Positions 1 through 8,183 of a stretch of 64,000 nucleotides of DNA are shown piece by piece; positions within the stretch are counted from its first letter, which is position 1; each line of letters opens with the position of its first letter. The notes under the pieces were generated by a model. It had not been told where the DNA came from. It saw nothing but the letters and a program-made list of their open reading frames with translations, and did no database searches. A program made the translations under genes and the position numbers. The stretch comes from Sphingosinicella sp041916975. GTDB taxonomy: Bacteria; Pseudomonadota; Alphaproteobacteria; Sphingomonadales; Sphingomonadaceae. Location: positions 2,976,001-3,040,000 of the forward strand of contig NZ_JAYRYK010000001.1 in the NCBI RefSeq assembly GCF_041916975.1. Direction: 5' to 3'.

Positions 1-303
1 GAAACGCCCGCGATGGCGAAGACGGTGCGCAAGGATCAGGCGGACTGCATGGGCTGCCTTTCGCAGTGCCGCTTCAGCGCGTGGGCCGAGCACCTCGACA
101 AGAACAGCACCGGGCGGCTCGCCGATCCGCGCTCCTTTTGCATCCAGAAGACGCTTCAGGACATCGCGCACGGCTCACCGCCCGAGGACAATCTCATGTT
201 CGCCGGGCACAGCGCGCACCACTTCTCAACGGACCCGTTCTATTCGAACGGCTTCGTTCCCACGGTGAAGCAACTCGTCGAGCGCATTCAGACCGGCGAC
301 TGA
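1..303 (+). CDS. NAD(P)H-dependent flavin oxidoreductase / nitronate monooxygenase-like, C-terminal part
   Basis: This is the 3' end of a gene that enters the window from the left; the frame is open from base 1, so the ATG at 13 is internal. The visible 100 residues carry a CMGCLSQC cysteine cluster, a DPRSFCIQKTLQ segment and a DPFYSNGFVPTVKQLVERI tail. I recognise this as the C-terminal extension of long nitronate monooxygenase (2-nitropropane dioxygenase) family proteins, FMN enzymes of the TIM-barrel type. The catalytic barrel itself is outside the window, so substrate cannot be judged. It ends 3 bp before the convergent lipoprotein gene. Confidence 0.7.
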   Translation, partial: ETPAMAKTVRKDQADCMGCLSQCRFSAWAEHLDKNSTGRLADPRSFCIQKTLQDIAHGSPPEDNLMFAGHSAHHFSTDPFYSNGFVPTVKQLVERIQTGD

Positions 304-306
304 ACC

Positions 307-594
307 TTACCGATCGCGACGGCAGCGATCGTATTCGCGTGAATCGCGCGGATAGCGATCACGGCAGTATTTCTTGCTGCCGCGCTTGCTGTCGCCGTCC
401 GTTACCGCGCCGTAGATTGCGCCGGCCGCACCGCCTGCAACGGCGCCTTCCGTGGTGCTGACACCCGGAACCACTGCGCCCGCCGCCGCACCGACGCCCG
501 CGCCGACAAGACCACTGTCGATCGTTCGGCTGCCCGTACAGGCGCCGAGCGCGAGCAATGCGCCTGAGCCGAGAATAATCAGAGACTTACGCAT
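307..594 (-). CDS. glycine-zipper outer-membrane lipoprotein (95 aa)
   Basis: A small lipoprotein. Residues 1-18 form a lipoprotein signal peptide that ends in a lipobox, with the acylated cysteine at position 19 (LGAC). Residues about 28-65 are a glycine-zipper segment rich in G-x-x-x-G repeats (GAGVGAAAGAVV and AGGAAGAIYGAV), the kind that packs as a membrane-inserting hairpin. The C-terminal 28 residues are strongly basic with two cysteines. Proteins of this build (YMGG/glycine-zipper type) are usually anchored in the outer membrane; a specific role is not known. It is read alone, convergent with the upstream flavin oxidoreductase. Confidence 0.75.
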   Translation of the reverse strand: MRKSLIILGSGALLALGACTGSRTIDSGLVGAGVGAAAGAVVPGVSTTEGAVAGGAAGAIYGAVTDGDSKRGSKKYCRDRYPRDSREYDRCRRDR

Positions 595-659
595 GAAAAA
601 TCTCCCACATAACGCCCCATCAAAGGGTCAACGCGGTGTGGGGGAAGCGGTTCCGCTTG

Positions 660-1652
660 TTAGAGCCAACCTTCGAGCACCTGATCGGGTGGGCGGTGCC
701 CGTCCGCCCAGGCGCGGATGTTGGTGACGACCTTGTCGCCCATCGCCTGCCGCCCTTCGAAGGTCGCAGAGCCCATGTGGGGGAGCAGCGTCACATTATC
801 GAGCGGAATGAGGCGCGGGTTGATGCGCGGTTCATCCTCGAACACATCGAGGCCGGCGCCCGCGATCACGCCCTTTTCGAGCGCGTCCGCCAGCGCATCC
901 TCGTCTATGATCTCGCCGCGCGCGGTGTTGACGAGATAGGCTTCGGGGCCGAGCAGCGCGATGCGCCGCGCGTTGAAGAGGTGGCGCGTGTCGTCGGTGA
1001 GCGGGCAGTTGATGGAGACGATGTCCACCGCCTCGATCATCGCGTCGAGATCGTCCCAGTAGGTCGCGCCGAGCATTCCCTCCACCGTGTCCGCCAGAGG
1101 CCGGCGGTTGTGGTAGTGGATGCGCAGGCCAAAGGCGCGTGCCCGCGTCGCGATCGCCTGGCCGATGCGGCCCATGCCGATGATGCCGAGCTTCTTGCCG
1201 GTGATGCGGTGGCCATGCACGTCGCACGGCTTCCAGCCGTCCCACTTGCCCGAATAGAGCTGGCGGCTGCCTTCGGTGAGGCGACGCGGCACCGAGAGGA
1301 TCAGCGACATGGCAAGGTCGGCGGTATCGTCGGTGAGGACGCCGGGCGTGTTCGTCACCATGATGCCCTTGGCGCGCGCGGCGACGAGATCGATGTGATT
1401 GACGCCGGTGCCGTAGTTCGCGATCAGCTTCAGCCGCGGCGGCGCTGCGGCGATAAGCGCGGCGTCGATCGTGTCGGTAACGGTGGGCAGAAACACGTCG
1501 CAGTCCGCCATCGCGGCGGCGAGGTCGGCCTGTGACATCGCTCTGTCTTCAACGTTGAAAACGACATCGAACAGTTCGCTCATGCGCGCTTCAACCGGTT
1601 GCGGCAGGCGGCGCGTGACGACGACGCGCGGGCGGCGGGGGCGTTCTTCCAT
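660..1652 (-). CDS. D-isomer-specific 2-hydroxyacid dehydrogenase (glyoxylate/hydroxypyruvate reductase type)
   Basis: A 330-residue NAD(P)-dependent dehydrogenase that would reduce 2-keto acids such as glyoxylate or hydroxypyruvate to D-2-hydroxyacids. It shows the Rossmann motif GIIGMGRIGQA (about residue 155), the substrate/catalytic arginine in NTARGE, the glutamate in DVFEDEP and the catalytic histidine in LLPHMGS, in the order and spacing usual for the family. Length is typical. The ATG at 1652 gives a short basic lead before the first strand RVVVTRRLP. Monocistronic; the neighbouring SH3-protein gene diverges 92 bp away. Exact substrate is inferred only at family level. Confidence 0.85.
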   Translation of the reverse strand: MEERPRRPRVVVTRRLPQPVEARMSELFDVVFNVEDRAMSQADLAAAMADCDVFLPTVTDTIDAALIAAAPPRLKLIANYGTGVNHIDLVAARAKGIMVTNTPGVLTDDTADLAMSLILSVPRRLTEGSRQLYSGKWDGWKPCDVHGHRITGKKLGIIGMGRIGQAIATRARAFGLRIHYHNRRPLADTVEGMLGATYWDDLDAMIEAVDIVSINCPLTDDTRHLFNARRIALLGPEAYLVNTARGEIIDEDALADALEKGVIAGAGLDVFEDEPRINPRLIPLDNVTLLPHMGSATFEGRQAMGDKVVTNIRAWADGHRPPDQVLEGWL

Positions 1653-1744
1653 GTGTCGTGGCTAGGATCGCCTCGCACCCGCGTCAAGGCCGAGAGAGCA
1701 AGCGAGGCGCTTGCATGGCGGGGCGGATTCGATTCAATAGCGGC

Positions 1745-2245
1745 ATGAAACGCATCATCGCCCTGCTGCTCGCCGCCGCTTTTGCGGGAACGCCCGCCGC
1801 GGCGCAGGATTCGGACGCCACCAAGGGACTTTCCGGCCTGCCGACGCCGCGCTGGGTTTCGATCGCCTCGGGCGAGGCAAACATGCGCGCCGGGCCGGGC
1901 GAGGCCTATCCGGTGACGTGGACCTACAAGCGCAAGGGGCTTCCCGTGGAGGTGATCCGCGAATGGGGCATCTGGCGGCAAATCCGCGATCCGGACGGCG
2001 AAACCGGCTGGATGAACAAGAACCTGCTTTCGGGCAAGCGCACCGCGATGGTGCGCGGCAAGATTGCGAACCTCTATGCGCGCGCCGAGTTTTCAAGCCC
2101 CGCGGTGTGGCGCGCGGAGCCCGGCGTGGTTGCAGACATCCAGGTCTGTGACGAAGGCTGGTGCCGCCTCTCGCTTGGCGGGCGCAACGGCTATGTGCTC
2201 GCGGTCGACCTGTGGGGTGTCTACAAGGGCGAAACGATCGACTAG
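1745..2245 (+). CDS. exported SH3-domain protein
   Basis: A 166-residue secreted or periplasmic protein. I place the start at ATG 1745 because a clean signal peptide follows (basic MKR, a leucine/alanine core, cleavage near PAAAQ); an upstream in-frame extension would bury it. Two bacterial SH3-like units follow: residues about 38-98 (MRAGPG, EVIREWGIWRQI, GETGWMNKNLLSG) and about 102-160 (LYARAEFSSPAVWRAEPG, DEGWCRLSLGGRNGYV). Such domains usually bind peptidoglycan or mediate envelope contacts. No catalytic domain is attached. Known in alphaproteobacteria as an SH3_4/DUF1058-type protein. Confidence 0.75.
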   Translation: MKRIIALLLAAAFAGTPAAAQDSDATKGLSGLPTPRWVSIASGEANMRAGPGEAYPVTWTYKRKGLPVEVIREWGIWRQIRDPDGETGWMNKNLLSGKRTAMVRGKIANLYARAEFSSPAVWRAEPGVVADIQVCDEGWCRLSLGGRNGYVLAVDLWGVYKGETID

Positions 2246-2253
2246 CGCCGGTT

Positions 2254-2643
2254 CTACACGAACAGCAGTTCGTCGTTCCGCGCATCGGCGAGGAAGGCGA
2301 CGAGGCCGCCCGTCTCGACACCTGCGATCAGGCCCGGCGCGCTGAGCCCGCAGAGGTGGATGCCCGACTCGCAGGCCATGATCGGCAGGCCGAGGCCGAT
2401 GGCCTGATCGAGAAGCTCCGAAAGCTGCGGCAGCCCACCCGCCTTGTAGGCCTTGTCGCCCGCCCAGTGCCGCTCCACCTGTAGCGCGCAGACGGCTTCA
2501 CCCTGAAAGAACAGCCGCACCGGGCGGCCGAGTGCGGCGGCGGCGAGCGCGAGGCTGAGGCCGCCGTGCAGGCGCGCGTGGTTCGCTTCCGCGAAGACGA
2601 GCGCAAGACCTTGCTGTTTCACGCTTTTCCGCATGACGGGCAT
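2254..2643 (-). CDS. DsrE-family protein
   Basis: A 129-residue alpha/beta protein of the DsrE/DsrF/peroxiredoxin-like fold. Typical elements are an N-terminal strand followed by a helix rich in small residues (GGLSLALAAAALGRPVRLFF), the conserved FFQGEAV turn, and a cysteine in GLPIMACESGIHLCG near residue 90, where sulfur-relay members carry their active cysteine. Its start overlaps the end of the ThiF/MoeB-like gene by 25 bp, so the two are co-transcribed. A role in sulfur handling is suggested by that pairing but is inference. An alternative ATG lies three codons in. Confidence 0.7.
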   Translation of the reverse strand: MPVMRKSVKQQGLALVFAEANHARLHGGLSLALAAAALGRPVRLFFQGEAVCALQVERHWAGDKAYKAGGLPQLSELLDQAIGLGLPIMACESGIHLCGLSAPGLIAGVETGGLVAFLADARNDELLFV

Positions 2644-3374
2644 CGGGGGTCCTTCGGCAGCCGCACGGTGCGAACCCGGGCGCCGAGTGCATCATACAGC
2701 AAAACCCGCCCCGCAAGCGAATCCCCGAAGGGCGCGATCTCGCGGATCACCTCCAGCGCCTGCATCGCGCCCATCACACCGGTGAGCGCGCCGAGCACGC
2801 CCGCCTCGGCGCAGGTTGCGCCCTCGCGGTCGGCAGCCTCGCCCACGAAGCAGCGCCAGCAGGGCTTGTCCGCCTCCCAGCCGCGATAGGTCGCGATCTG
2901 CCCCTCGAACGGGCCGACGGCCGCGGCGACGAGCGGAATGCGCAGCGCAAGCGCGGCATCGGCGACGGCGCGGCGGGTTTCGAAGCTGTCGGAGCCGTCC
3001 GCGATCACGTCGTGGCCTGCCAGAAGCGAAGCAGCATTCGCGGCATCCAGCCGGACACGGTGCTGCGCCACGGCGACGTCCGGGTTCAGCCGCGATACGG
3101 CATTCGCTGCACTTTCGGTCTTGGCGCGGCCCACGTCATCCGTGCCGTGCAGCACCTGTCGCTGGAGGTTGGAGATGTCGACGGCATCGTCGTCGATGAC
3201 CGTGAGGTGTCCGACGCCCGCCGCCGCGAGATACTGGATGCAGGGGCTGCCAAGCCCGCCAGCGCCGACCACGGCCACGCGCGCGGCGAGCAGCTTCGCC
3301 TGTCCGGCGCCGCCGATCTCTTTCAGGATGATGTGGCGGGCGTAGCGTTCGAGTTGCGGGTCGGTAAGGCTCAA
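2619..3374 (-). CDS. ThiF/MoeB/HesA-family adenylyltransferase
   Basis: A 251-residue E1-like enzyme that would adenylate the C-terminal glycine of a ubiquitin-like sulfur carrier (MoaD or ThiS type). Seen are the opening RYARHIILKEIGGAGQ, the nucleotide loop VVGAGGLGSP (about residue 34), the DDDAVDISNLQRQ aspartate motif, and two zinc CxxC pairs (CWRC near 175 and CPSC at the C-terminus). There is no rhodanese domain, so sulfur would have to come from another protein. This length fits MoeB/HesA; I cannot separate molybdopterin from thiamine service without a partner gene. It sits between dut and the DsrE gene. Confidence 0.8.
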   Translation of the reverse strand: MSLTDPQLERYARHIILKEIGGAGQAKLLAARVAVVGAGGLGSPCIQYLAAAGVGHLTVIDDDAVDISNLQRQVLHGTDDVGRAKTESAANAVSRLNPDVAVAQHRVRLDAANAASLLAGHDVIADGSDSFETRRAVADAALALRIPLVAAAVGPFEGQIATYRGWEADKPCWRCFVGEAADREGATCAEAGVLGALTGVMGAMQALEVIREIAPFGDSLAGRVLLYDALGARVRTVRLPKDPRCPSCGKA

Positions 3375-3382
3375 CGGCGTCG

Positions 3383-3829
3383 TTATCGGCCTGTGGAGCC
3401 GAAGCCCCCGGCGCCACGCGCGGTCTCGTCGAGGTCATCGACTTCGGCGAAGTGCGCCTGCTGCACGGGCGCGGCGACGAGCTGCGCGATGCGCTCGCCG
3501 CGTTTCACGGCGAAGGGCTCGGCGCCGAGGTTGGCGAGGATCACCTTCACCTCGCCGCGATAGTCCGCGTCGATCGTGCCGGGCGTGTTGAGGCAGGTGA
3601 TGCCGTTCTTGAGCGCGAGGCCGGAGCGCGGACGCACCTGCACCTCATAGCCCTCGGGAATCGCGAAGGCGAAGCCGGTGGCGACGGCATGGCGCCCGCC
3701 CGGCGGGATGATCACGTCCTCGGCGGCGACGACATCCATGCCTGCCGCGCCGCTGGTGGCGAGCGCGGGGATGGGGAGGCCCTCGCCGTGGGGAAGGCGC
3801 TTCAGGCGGATTTCAATCGGTGAGCTCAT
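3383..3829 (-). CDS. dut: deoxyuridine 5'-triphosphate nucleotidohydrolase
   Basis: A 148-residue trimeric dUTPase, converting dUTP to dUMP and pyrophosphate so that uracil is kept out of DNA and dTMP can be made. The five family motifs are present in order, including the PRSGLALKNG loop, TPGTIDADYRGEV with the catalytic aspartate, RIAQLV, and the C-terminal RGAGGFGSTG arm that closes over the nucleotide. The start ATG at 3829 (MSSPIEI) overlaps the end of coaBC by 17 bp; a longer upstream reading has no family similarity. It is the last gene of ubiE-ubiB-coaBC-dut. Confidence 0.93.
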   Translation of the reverse strand: MSSPIEIRLKRLPHGEGLPIPALATSGAAGMDVVAAEDVIIPPGGRHAVATGFAFAIPEGYEVQVRPRSGLALKNGITCLNTPGTIDADYRGEVKVILANLGAEPFAVKRGERIAQLVAAPVQQAHFAEVDDLDETARGAGGFGSTGR

Positions 3830-5039
3830 TGGCGATCCTTTGTGCGAGCCGCCGGGCGACGGCGTCCTTTTCCATGTCCGGCCAATCCTCGACACCGGCG
3901 GCGCTGACGATGTGGATGCGGTTGCGCGCACCGCCCATCACGTCGCCGGAGACGTCGTTGGCGACGATCCAGTCGCAGCCCTTGCGCGCGAGCTTGGCCT
4001 TGGCGTGCTCGACGACGGTCTCGGTCTCGGCGGCGAAGCCGATGACGAGGCCGGGGCGCTTCGGCGATTTCGAGAGGCCCGCAAGAATGTCCGGGTTCTC
4101 GACGAGGGGCAGGGCGTCGAGGCCGCCCTTGTCCTTCTTGATCTTCTGGCCGGTGGCCTCCGCGCGCCAGTCGGCGACGGCGGCGACCATCACGGCGGCG
4201 TCGACGGGAAGCGCGGTTTCGACCGCTTCGGCCATTTCGCGCGCGGTTTCGACATTCACGCGGCGCACGCCGGGGGGCGTCGCAAGCGTCACGGGACCGG
4301 CGACGAGCGTCACGTCCGCGCCGAGCGCTGCGAGCGCGCCGGCGATCGCGAAGCCCTGTTTGCCCGACGAGCGATTGGCAATGTAGCGCACGGGGTCGAT
4401 CGGCTCGTGCGTCGGCCCGGCGGTGACGAGCACGTGCTTCCCGCGAAGTGGTGGCGGGTTCTGGCCGAAGCGCGCGGTGGCGGTCTGTGCCTCGCCGAGC
4501 GGCGCGGCGAGCATGGCGCGGATCGACGCGAGGATGGCTTCGGGTTCGGGCAGGCGGCCGGGGCCGTATTCGCCGCAGGCCATGTCGCCGTCGTCCGGCT
4601 CCATGATGGTGATGCCGTCGACGCGGAGCTGCGCGACGTTGCGCTGCGTCGCCGGGTGCAGCCACATGCGCACGTTCATTGCGGGCGCGGCGAGCACCGG
4701 CTTGTCTGTGGCGAGCAGCAGCGTCGTCGCAAGGTCGTCGGCAATGCCGCCCGCCATCTTCGCGAGAATGTTGGCGGTCGCGGGCGCGACGACGACGAGG
4801 TCGGCCTGCCGCGAAAGCTGGATGTGGCCGATCTCGCGCTCCTCCTTCAGGTCGAAGAGATCGGTGTAAACATGGTCCTCGGTGAGTGTGCCGAGGCTGA
4901 GCGGCGTCACGAACTGCTGCGCGGCCTGCGTCAGCACCGCGCGCACGGCGATGCCGTCTTTCCGGAGCAGTCGGACGAGCGCCAGCGCCTTGTACGCGGC
5001 GATGCCGCCCGAAATGATGAGGAGGATGCGTTTGCCCAC
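3813..5039 (-). CDS. coaBC: bifunctional phosphopantothenoylcysteine decarboxylase / phosphopantothenate-cysteine ligase
   Basis: A 408-residue CoA-biosynthesis enzyme. The N-terminal flavoprotein half (about 1-190) decarboxylates 4'-phosphopantothenoylcysteine; it shows IISGGIAAYK, the catalytic histidine in IGHIQLSR, the PAMNVRMW substrate clamp and a reactive cysteine in ACGEYGPGR. The C-terminal half (about 195-400) ligates cysteine to 4'-phosphopantothenate and shows VTAGPTHEPIDPVRYIANRSSG and the IKKDKGG loop. Length matches the fused bacterial enzyme. It follows ubiB by 9 bp and overlaps dut by 17 bp, a classical coaBC-dut coupling. Confidence 0.94.
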   Translation of the reverse strand: MGKRILLIISGGIAAYKALALVRLLRKDGIAVRAVLTQAAQQFVTPLSLGTLTEDHVYTDLFDLKEEREIGHIQLSRQADLVVVAPATANILAKMAGGIADDLATTLLLATDKPVLAAPAMNVRMWLHPATQRNVAQLRVDGITIMEPDDGDMACGEYGPGRLPEPEAILASIRAMLAAPLGEAQTATARFGQNPPPLRGKHVLVTAGPTHEPIDPVRYIANRSSGKQGFAIAGALAALGADVTLVAGPVTLATPPGVRRVNVETAREMAEAVETALPVDAAVMVAAVADWRAEATGQKIKKDKGGLDALPLVENPDILAGLSKSPKRPGLVIGFAAETETVVEHAKAKLARKGCDWIVANDVSGDVMGGARNRIHIVSAAGVEDWPDMEKDAVARRLAQRIANELTD

Positions 5040-5048
5040 TGCCGGACT

Positions 5049-6578
5049 CTAAAGCGTCATCGCCAGCCAGCCAAGGCCCGCGCCGATGCCGGCACCGAGC
5101 AGCAGCCATGCCGTGCGCGAAATGCCGCGCGGGGCGGGCAGGGGGGCGAGCGGCGGCAAGGGCGGCGCGGCGCCGGGGTTCGGGACCATCGCTTCAAGGC
5201 GTTTCAGGACATCGGGCAGGCGGGCGAGCGCGCGCGAGGCTTCCACGATCCGGTCGGCGATCACGGCTTCGGGGCCGAGTTCGTCGCGCATCCAGTCGCC
5301 GACGAACGGCCCGGAGATTTCCCACATGTTGACGTCGGGATCGAGCGCGAGCGCGACGCCTTCCACCATCACCATCGTTTTCTGGAGGAGCAGCAGGTGC
5401 GGCTGTGTCACCATGTCGAACTGGCGCGTGACCGCGAACAGCCCGTCGAGCATGTTGCCGATCGAGATGTCCTTTACCGGAAGGCCGCGGATCGGCTCGC
5501 CGATCGAACGCAACGCGGTTTCGAACTCGGCCATGTCGTGATGCGGCGGCACGTACTGTGCCTCGAAATGAATCTCGGCGACACGTGCGTAATTGCCGGT
5601 GAGAAGCCCGTGCAGGATCTCCGCGAGCCACAGCCGTGCCTGTCGGTTGATGCGGCCCATGATACCGAAATCGACGACCGCGAGCCGCCCGTCCGGCAGC
5701 GCGAACAGGTTGCCCTGGTGGAGATCGGCGTGGAAGAAACCGTGGCCGATCGCCTGCCGCAGGAAGCTGCGGACGAGCGTTTGCGAAAGCACCTTGCGGT
5801 CGATGCCGGCCGCATCGACGGCTGCGAGGTCAGTGAGCTTCACGCCGTCGATCCACGCGATGGTCAGCACGCGGCGGCTGGTGCGCGCCCAGTCCACGTC
5901 GGGCACGACGAAGCCGGTCTCGGGCGTCAGAGCCGCTGCAAGCTCGGATGCCGACGCGGCTTCCATGCGGAGATTGAGCTCGCGCTCCACCCAGCGGCGA
6001 AAGTAAGCGATGGTTGCGCGCGGGCGCAGGCGGGCGAGCTCTCCGCCGATCGTCTCAGCGCGCACGGCCGCCCATTCGTAGGTCTCTATCGCGCGCGCGA
6101 AATCCGCCTCGATGCCGGGCTTCAGCACCTTCACCGCGACAGCGCGGCCATCGGTGGTTACGGCGCGGTGCACCTGCGCGACCGATGCGGAGCCGACGGG
6201 CACTTCGTCGAAGCGCGAATAGAGCGACTCGAGCGGGACGCCGAAGGCTTCCTCTATCGAGGCTTTCACGGCGGCGAACGGTGCGGGGGGGAGGTTGTCC
6301 TGCAGCCGGGTCAGGTCTAGCGCGGCCTCGGGGCCGACGAGATCGGGGCGCGTGGCGAGGGCCTGGCCGAGCTTGATCGCGGCGGGGCCGAGCGCCTGGA
6401 AGGCGTCGGCATAGTGCGGTGTTTTCGGCGCGCCGGTGCCGAACCGGGCGAGCTTGGCGATGCGGCGCAGCAGCGGCGGCGTTTGCGGTGCGGCCTCGAT
6501 CTCGCGCAGCGCACCGTGCCGCGCAAGCGTCCGGCCCCAGCGCAGCATCCGAAAGGCATGGACGATCGAGGTGGTCAA
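5049..6578 (-). CDS. ubiB: ubiquinone biosynthesis atypical kinase UbiB
   Basis: A 509-residue member of the ABC1/ADCK/UbiB kinase-like family, needed for ubiquinone synthesis at the inner membrane. It shows the diagnostic KxGQ motif (IKLGQALATRPD, about residue 72), the alanine-rich nucleotide loop (PVGSASVAQVH), the catalytic HADLHQGN, and the metal-binding VDFGIMGR. The last 20 residues form a hydrophobic anchor (LLLGAGIGAGLGWLAM), as expected. The start overlaps the end of ubiE by 4 bp (ATGA), so the two are translationally coupled. Confidence 0.93.
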   Translation of the reverse strand: MTTSIVHAFRMLRWGRTLARHGALREIEAAPQTPPLLRRIAKLARFGTGAPKTPHYADAFQALGPAAIKLGQALATRPDLVGPEAALDLTRLQDNLPPAPFAAVKASIEEAFGVPLESLYSRFDEVPVGSASVAQVHRAVTTDGRAVAVKVLKPGIEADFARAIETYEWAAVRAETIGGELARLRPRATIAYFRRWVERELNLRMEAASASELAAALTPETGFVVPDVDWARTSRRVLTIAWIDGVKLTDLAAVDAAGIDRKVLSQTLVRSFLRQAIGHGFFHADLHQGNLFALPDGRLAVVDFGIMGRINRQARLWLAEILHGLLTGNYARVAEIHFEAQYVPPHHDMAEFETALRSIGEPIRGLPVKDISIGNMLDGLFAVTRQFDMVTQPHLLLLQKTMVMVEGVALALDPDVNMWEISGPFVGDWMRDELGPEAVIADRIVEASRALARLPDVLKRLEAMVPNPGAAPPLPPLAPLPAPRGISRTAWLLLGAGIGAGLGWLAMTL

Positions 6579-7306
6579 ATCTTCCAGCCGCTGTGCATGG
6601 CGACGACGCCGCCGAGAATGGGCCGCGCCGTGGTGCGGGCGAAGCCCGCGTCCGCGATCATGCTCTTGAAGGTCGGCATGTCGGGGAAGCGACGGATCGA
6701 TTCGACGAGATACTGATAGGCTTCTTCGTCACGCGCGACGGCCTTGCCGATCTTCGGCACCACGTTCATCGAATAGCTGTCGTAAACTTGAGCGAACACG
6801 GGCCACTCGCAGCGCGAGAATTCGAGGCAGAAGAAACGCCCGCCGAACTTCAGCACGCGGTACGCCTCGCGGAGCGCGGCCGGGATGTTGGTGACGTTCC
6901 GGATGCCGAAGGCGATGGTGTAGGCGTCGAAGCCGGCACTTTCGAAGCTCAGAACCTCGGCGTTCTGCTCGGACCATTCGAGGCCTTCGAGACCACGCTT
7001 CTTCGCGCGCTCCTTGCCCACGTCCAGCATCGCGGGGTTGATGTCCGCAACGGTCACATGGGCGCCGCGTTTCGCCATGCGGAAGGCGATGTCGCCGGTG
7101 CCGCCCGCCATGTCGAGGATGCGCTCGCCGGGGCGCGGGTTCACGGCGCGGACGAAATCATCCTTCCAGAGCCGGTGCAGTCCGCCCGACATCAGGTCGT
7201 TCATCAGGTCGTAGCGCGCCGCGACGCGTGCGAAGACCGAACCGACGCGCCGCGTCTTTTCCTCGGGGTCGACCTCCTGGAAGCCGTATGAGACTGTTTC
7301 CGACAT
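6575..7306 (-). CDS. ubiE: ubiquinone/menaquinone C-methyltransferase UbiE
   Basis: A 243-residue SAM-dependent methyltransferase that C-methylates the benzoquinol ring during ubiquinone synthesis. Family signatures are VFARVAARYDLMNDLMSGGLHRLWK near the N-terminus, the SAM motif LDMAGGTGDIAF (about residue 67) and NVTNIPAALREAYRVLK. The start is ATG 7306 (MSETVSYGFQ); a much longer in-frame reading would run through mutM on the opposite strand and is not credible. First gene of the ubiE-ubiB-coaBC-dut operon, divergent from mutM with 60 bp between the starts. Confidence 0.95.
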   Translation of the reverse strand: MSETVSYGFQEVDPEEKTRRVGSVFARVAARYDLMNDLMSGGLHRLWKDDFVRAVNPRPGERILDMAGGTGDIAFRMAKRGAHVTVADINPAMLDVGKERAKKRGLEGLEWSEQNAEVLSFESAGFDAYTIAFGIRNVTNIPAALREAYRVLKFGGRFFCLEFSRCEWPVFAQVYDSYSMNVVPKIGKAVARDEEAYQYLVESIRRFPDMPTFKSMIADAGFARTTARPILGGVVAMHSGWKI

Positions 7307-7366
7307 GGGACGTTGCCTTAGCCCACGCTTGCCCCCTTCGTAAACGCGGCATAGACGCCATACGCA

Positions 7367-8170
7367 ATGCCTGAGCTTCCCGAAGTCGAAACCGTGATGC
7401 GCGGCCTGAGGCCGGTCCTCGACGGCCGCCGCCTCGCGCGCGTCGAGGCGCGGCGACCGGACCTGCGCTGGCCGATCCCGGCGGACCTGCGCCAGCGGCT
7501 GACGGGCGCGCTCGTTACCGGCATCCGCAGGCGTGCTAAATACGGCCTTATCGACACCGATCGCGGGGACACGATGATCCTGCATCTCGGCATGTCGGGC
7601 CGGATGCGTGTCGATCCCGAAACCGAAGAGAAGCACGACCATATCGTTATAGAGACCGACGAGGGCCGCCGCGCCGTGCTGAATGACGCGCGCCGCTTCG
7701 GATCGGTGCATCTGGTGGCGACGGACGACCTCGACAGTCATTTCCTGATGAAAGGGCTCGGGCCGGAGCCGCTGGGTGCACCGGTCGACCTTTCGGGCTT
7801 CAAGGGGCGCTTCGCACCTGTGAAGGCGCTGCTGCTCGATCAGCGGCTGATCGCAGGGCTTGGCAACATCTACGTGTGCGAGGCGCTGTTCGACGCGGGC
7901 ATCGCGCCCACGCGCGAGGGCGGCAAGGTGAAGCGTGCCGAGCTTGCGAAACTTGCGGCTGCGATCCCCGAAGTACTCGAACGCGCCATTGCGGCGGGAG
8001 GCTCGACCTTGCGTGATTATCGCCAGGTGGCCGGCGAACTCGGTTATTTCCAGCACGAATTCCGCGTCTACGGGCGCGAGGGCGAGGCCTGTGTGCGCTG
8101 CGCTGCGCCTGTCGCGCGCATCGTCCAGTCGGGACGCTCCAGCTTTTATTGCCCATCCTGTCAGAAATAG
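7367..8170 (+). CDS. mutM: formamidopyrimidine-DNA glycosylase
   Basis: A 267-residue Fpg/MutM, which excises 8-oxoguanine and formamidopyrimidines and cleaves the abasic site. The mature N-terminus is PELPEVETV, giving the catalytic proline and glutamate. The beta-loop lysine lies in RRRAKYGLI, the HLGMSGRM segment is present, and the protein ends with the C4 zinc finger CVRCAAPV...FYCPSC. Length is normal. It diverges from ubiE and is followed 13 bp later by the enoyl-CoA hydratase, so co-transcription with that gene is possible. Confidence 0.96.
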   Translation: MPELPEVETVMRGLRPVLDGRRLARVEARRPDLRWPIPADLRQRLTGALVTGIRRRAKYGLIDTDRGDTMILHLGMSGRMRVDPETEEKHDHIVIETDEGRRAVLNDARRFGSVHLVATDDLDSHFLMKGLGPEPLGAPVDLSGFKGRFAPVKALLLDQRLIAGLGNIYVCEALFDAGIAPTREGGKVKRAELAKLAAAIPEVLERAIAAGGSTLRDYRQVAGELGYFQHEFRVYGREGEACVRCAAPVARIVQSGRSSFYCPSCQK

Positions 8171-8183
8171 GGGAGACCAGCCC

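Noticed and set aside
3678..6320. 880-residue plus-strand open frame opposite dut, coaBC and ubiB
   Set aside because: It is antisense to three well-recognised genes, has no recognisable domain, and reflects the scarcity of stop codons on the complementary strand of GC-rich coding DNA.
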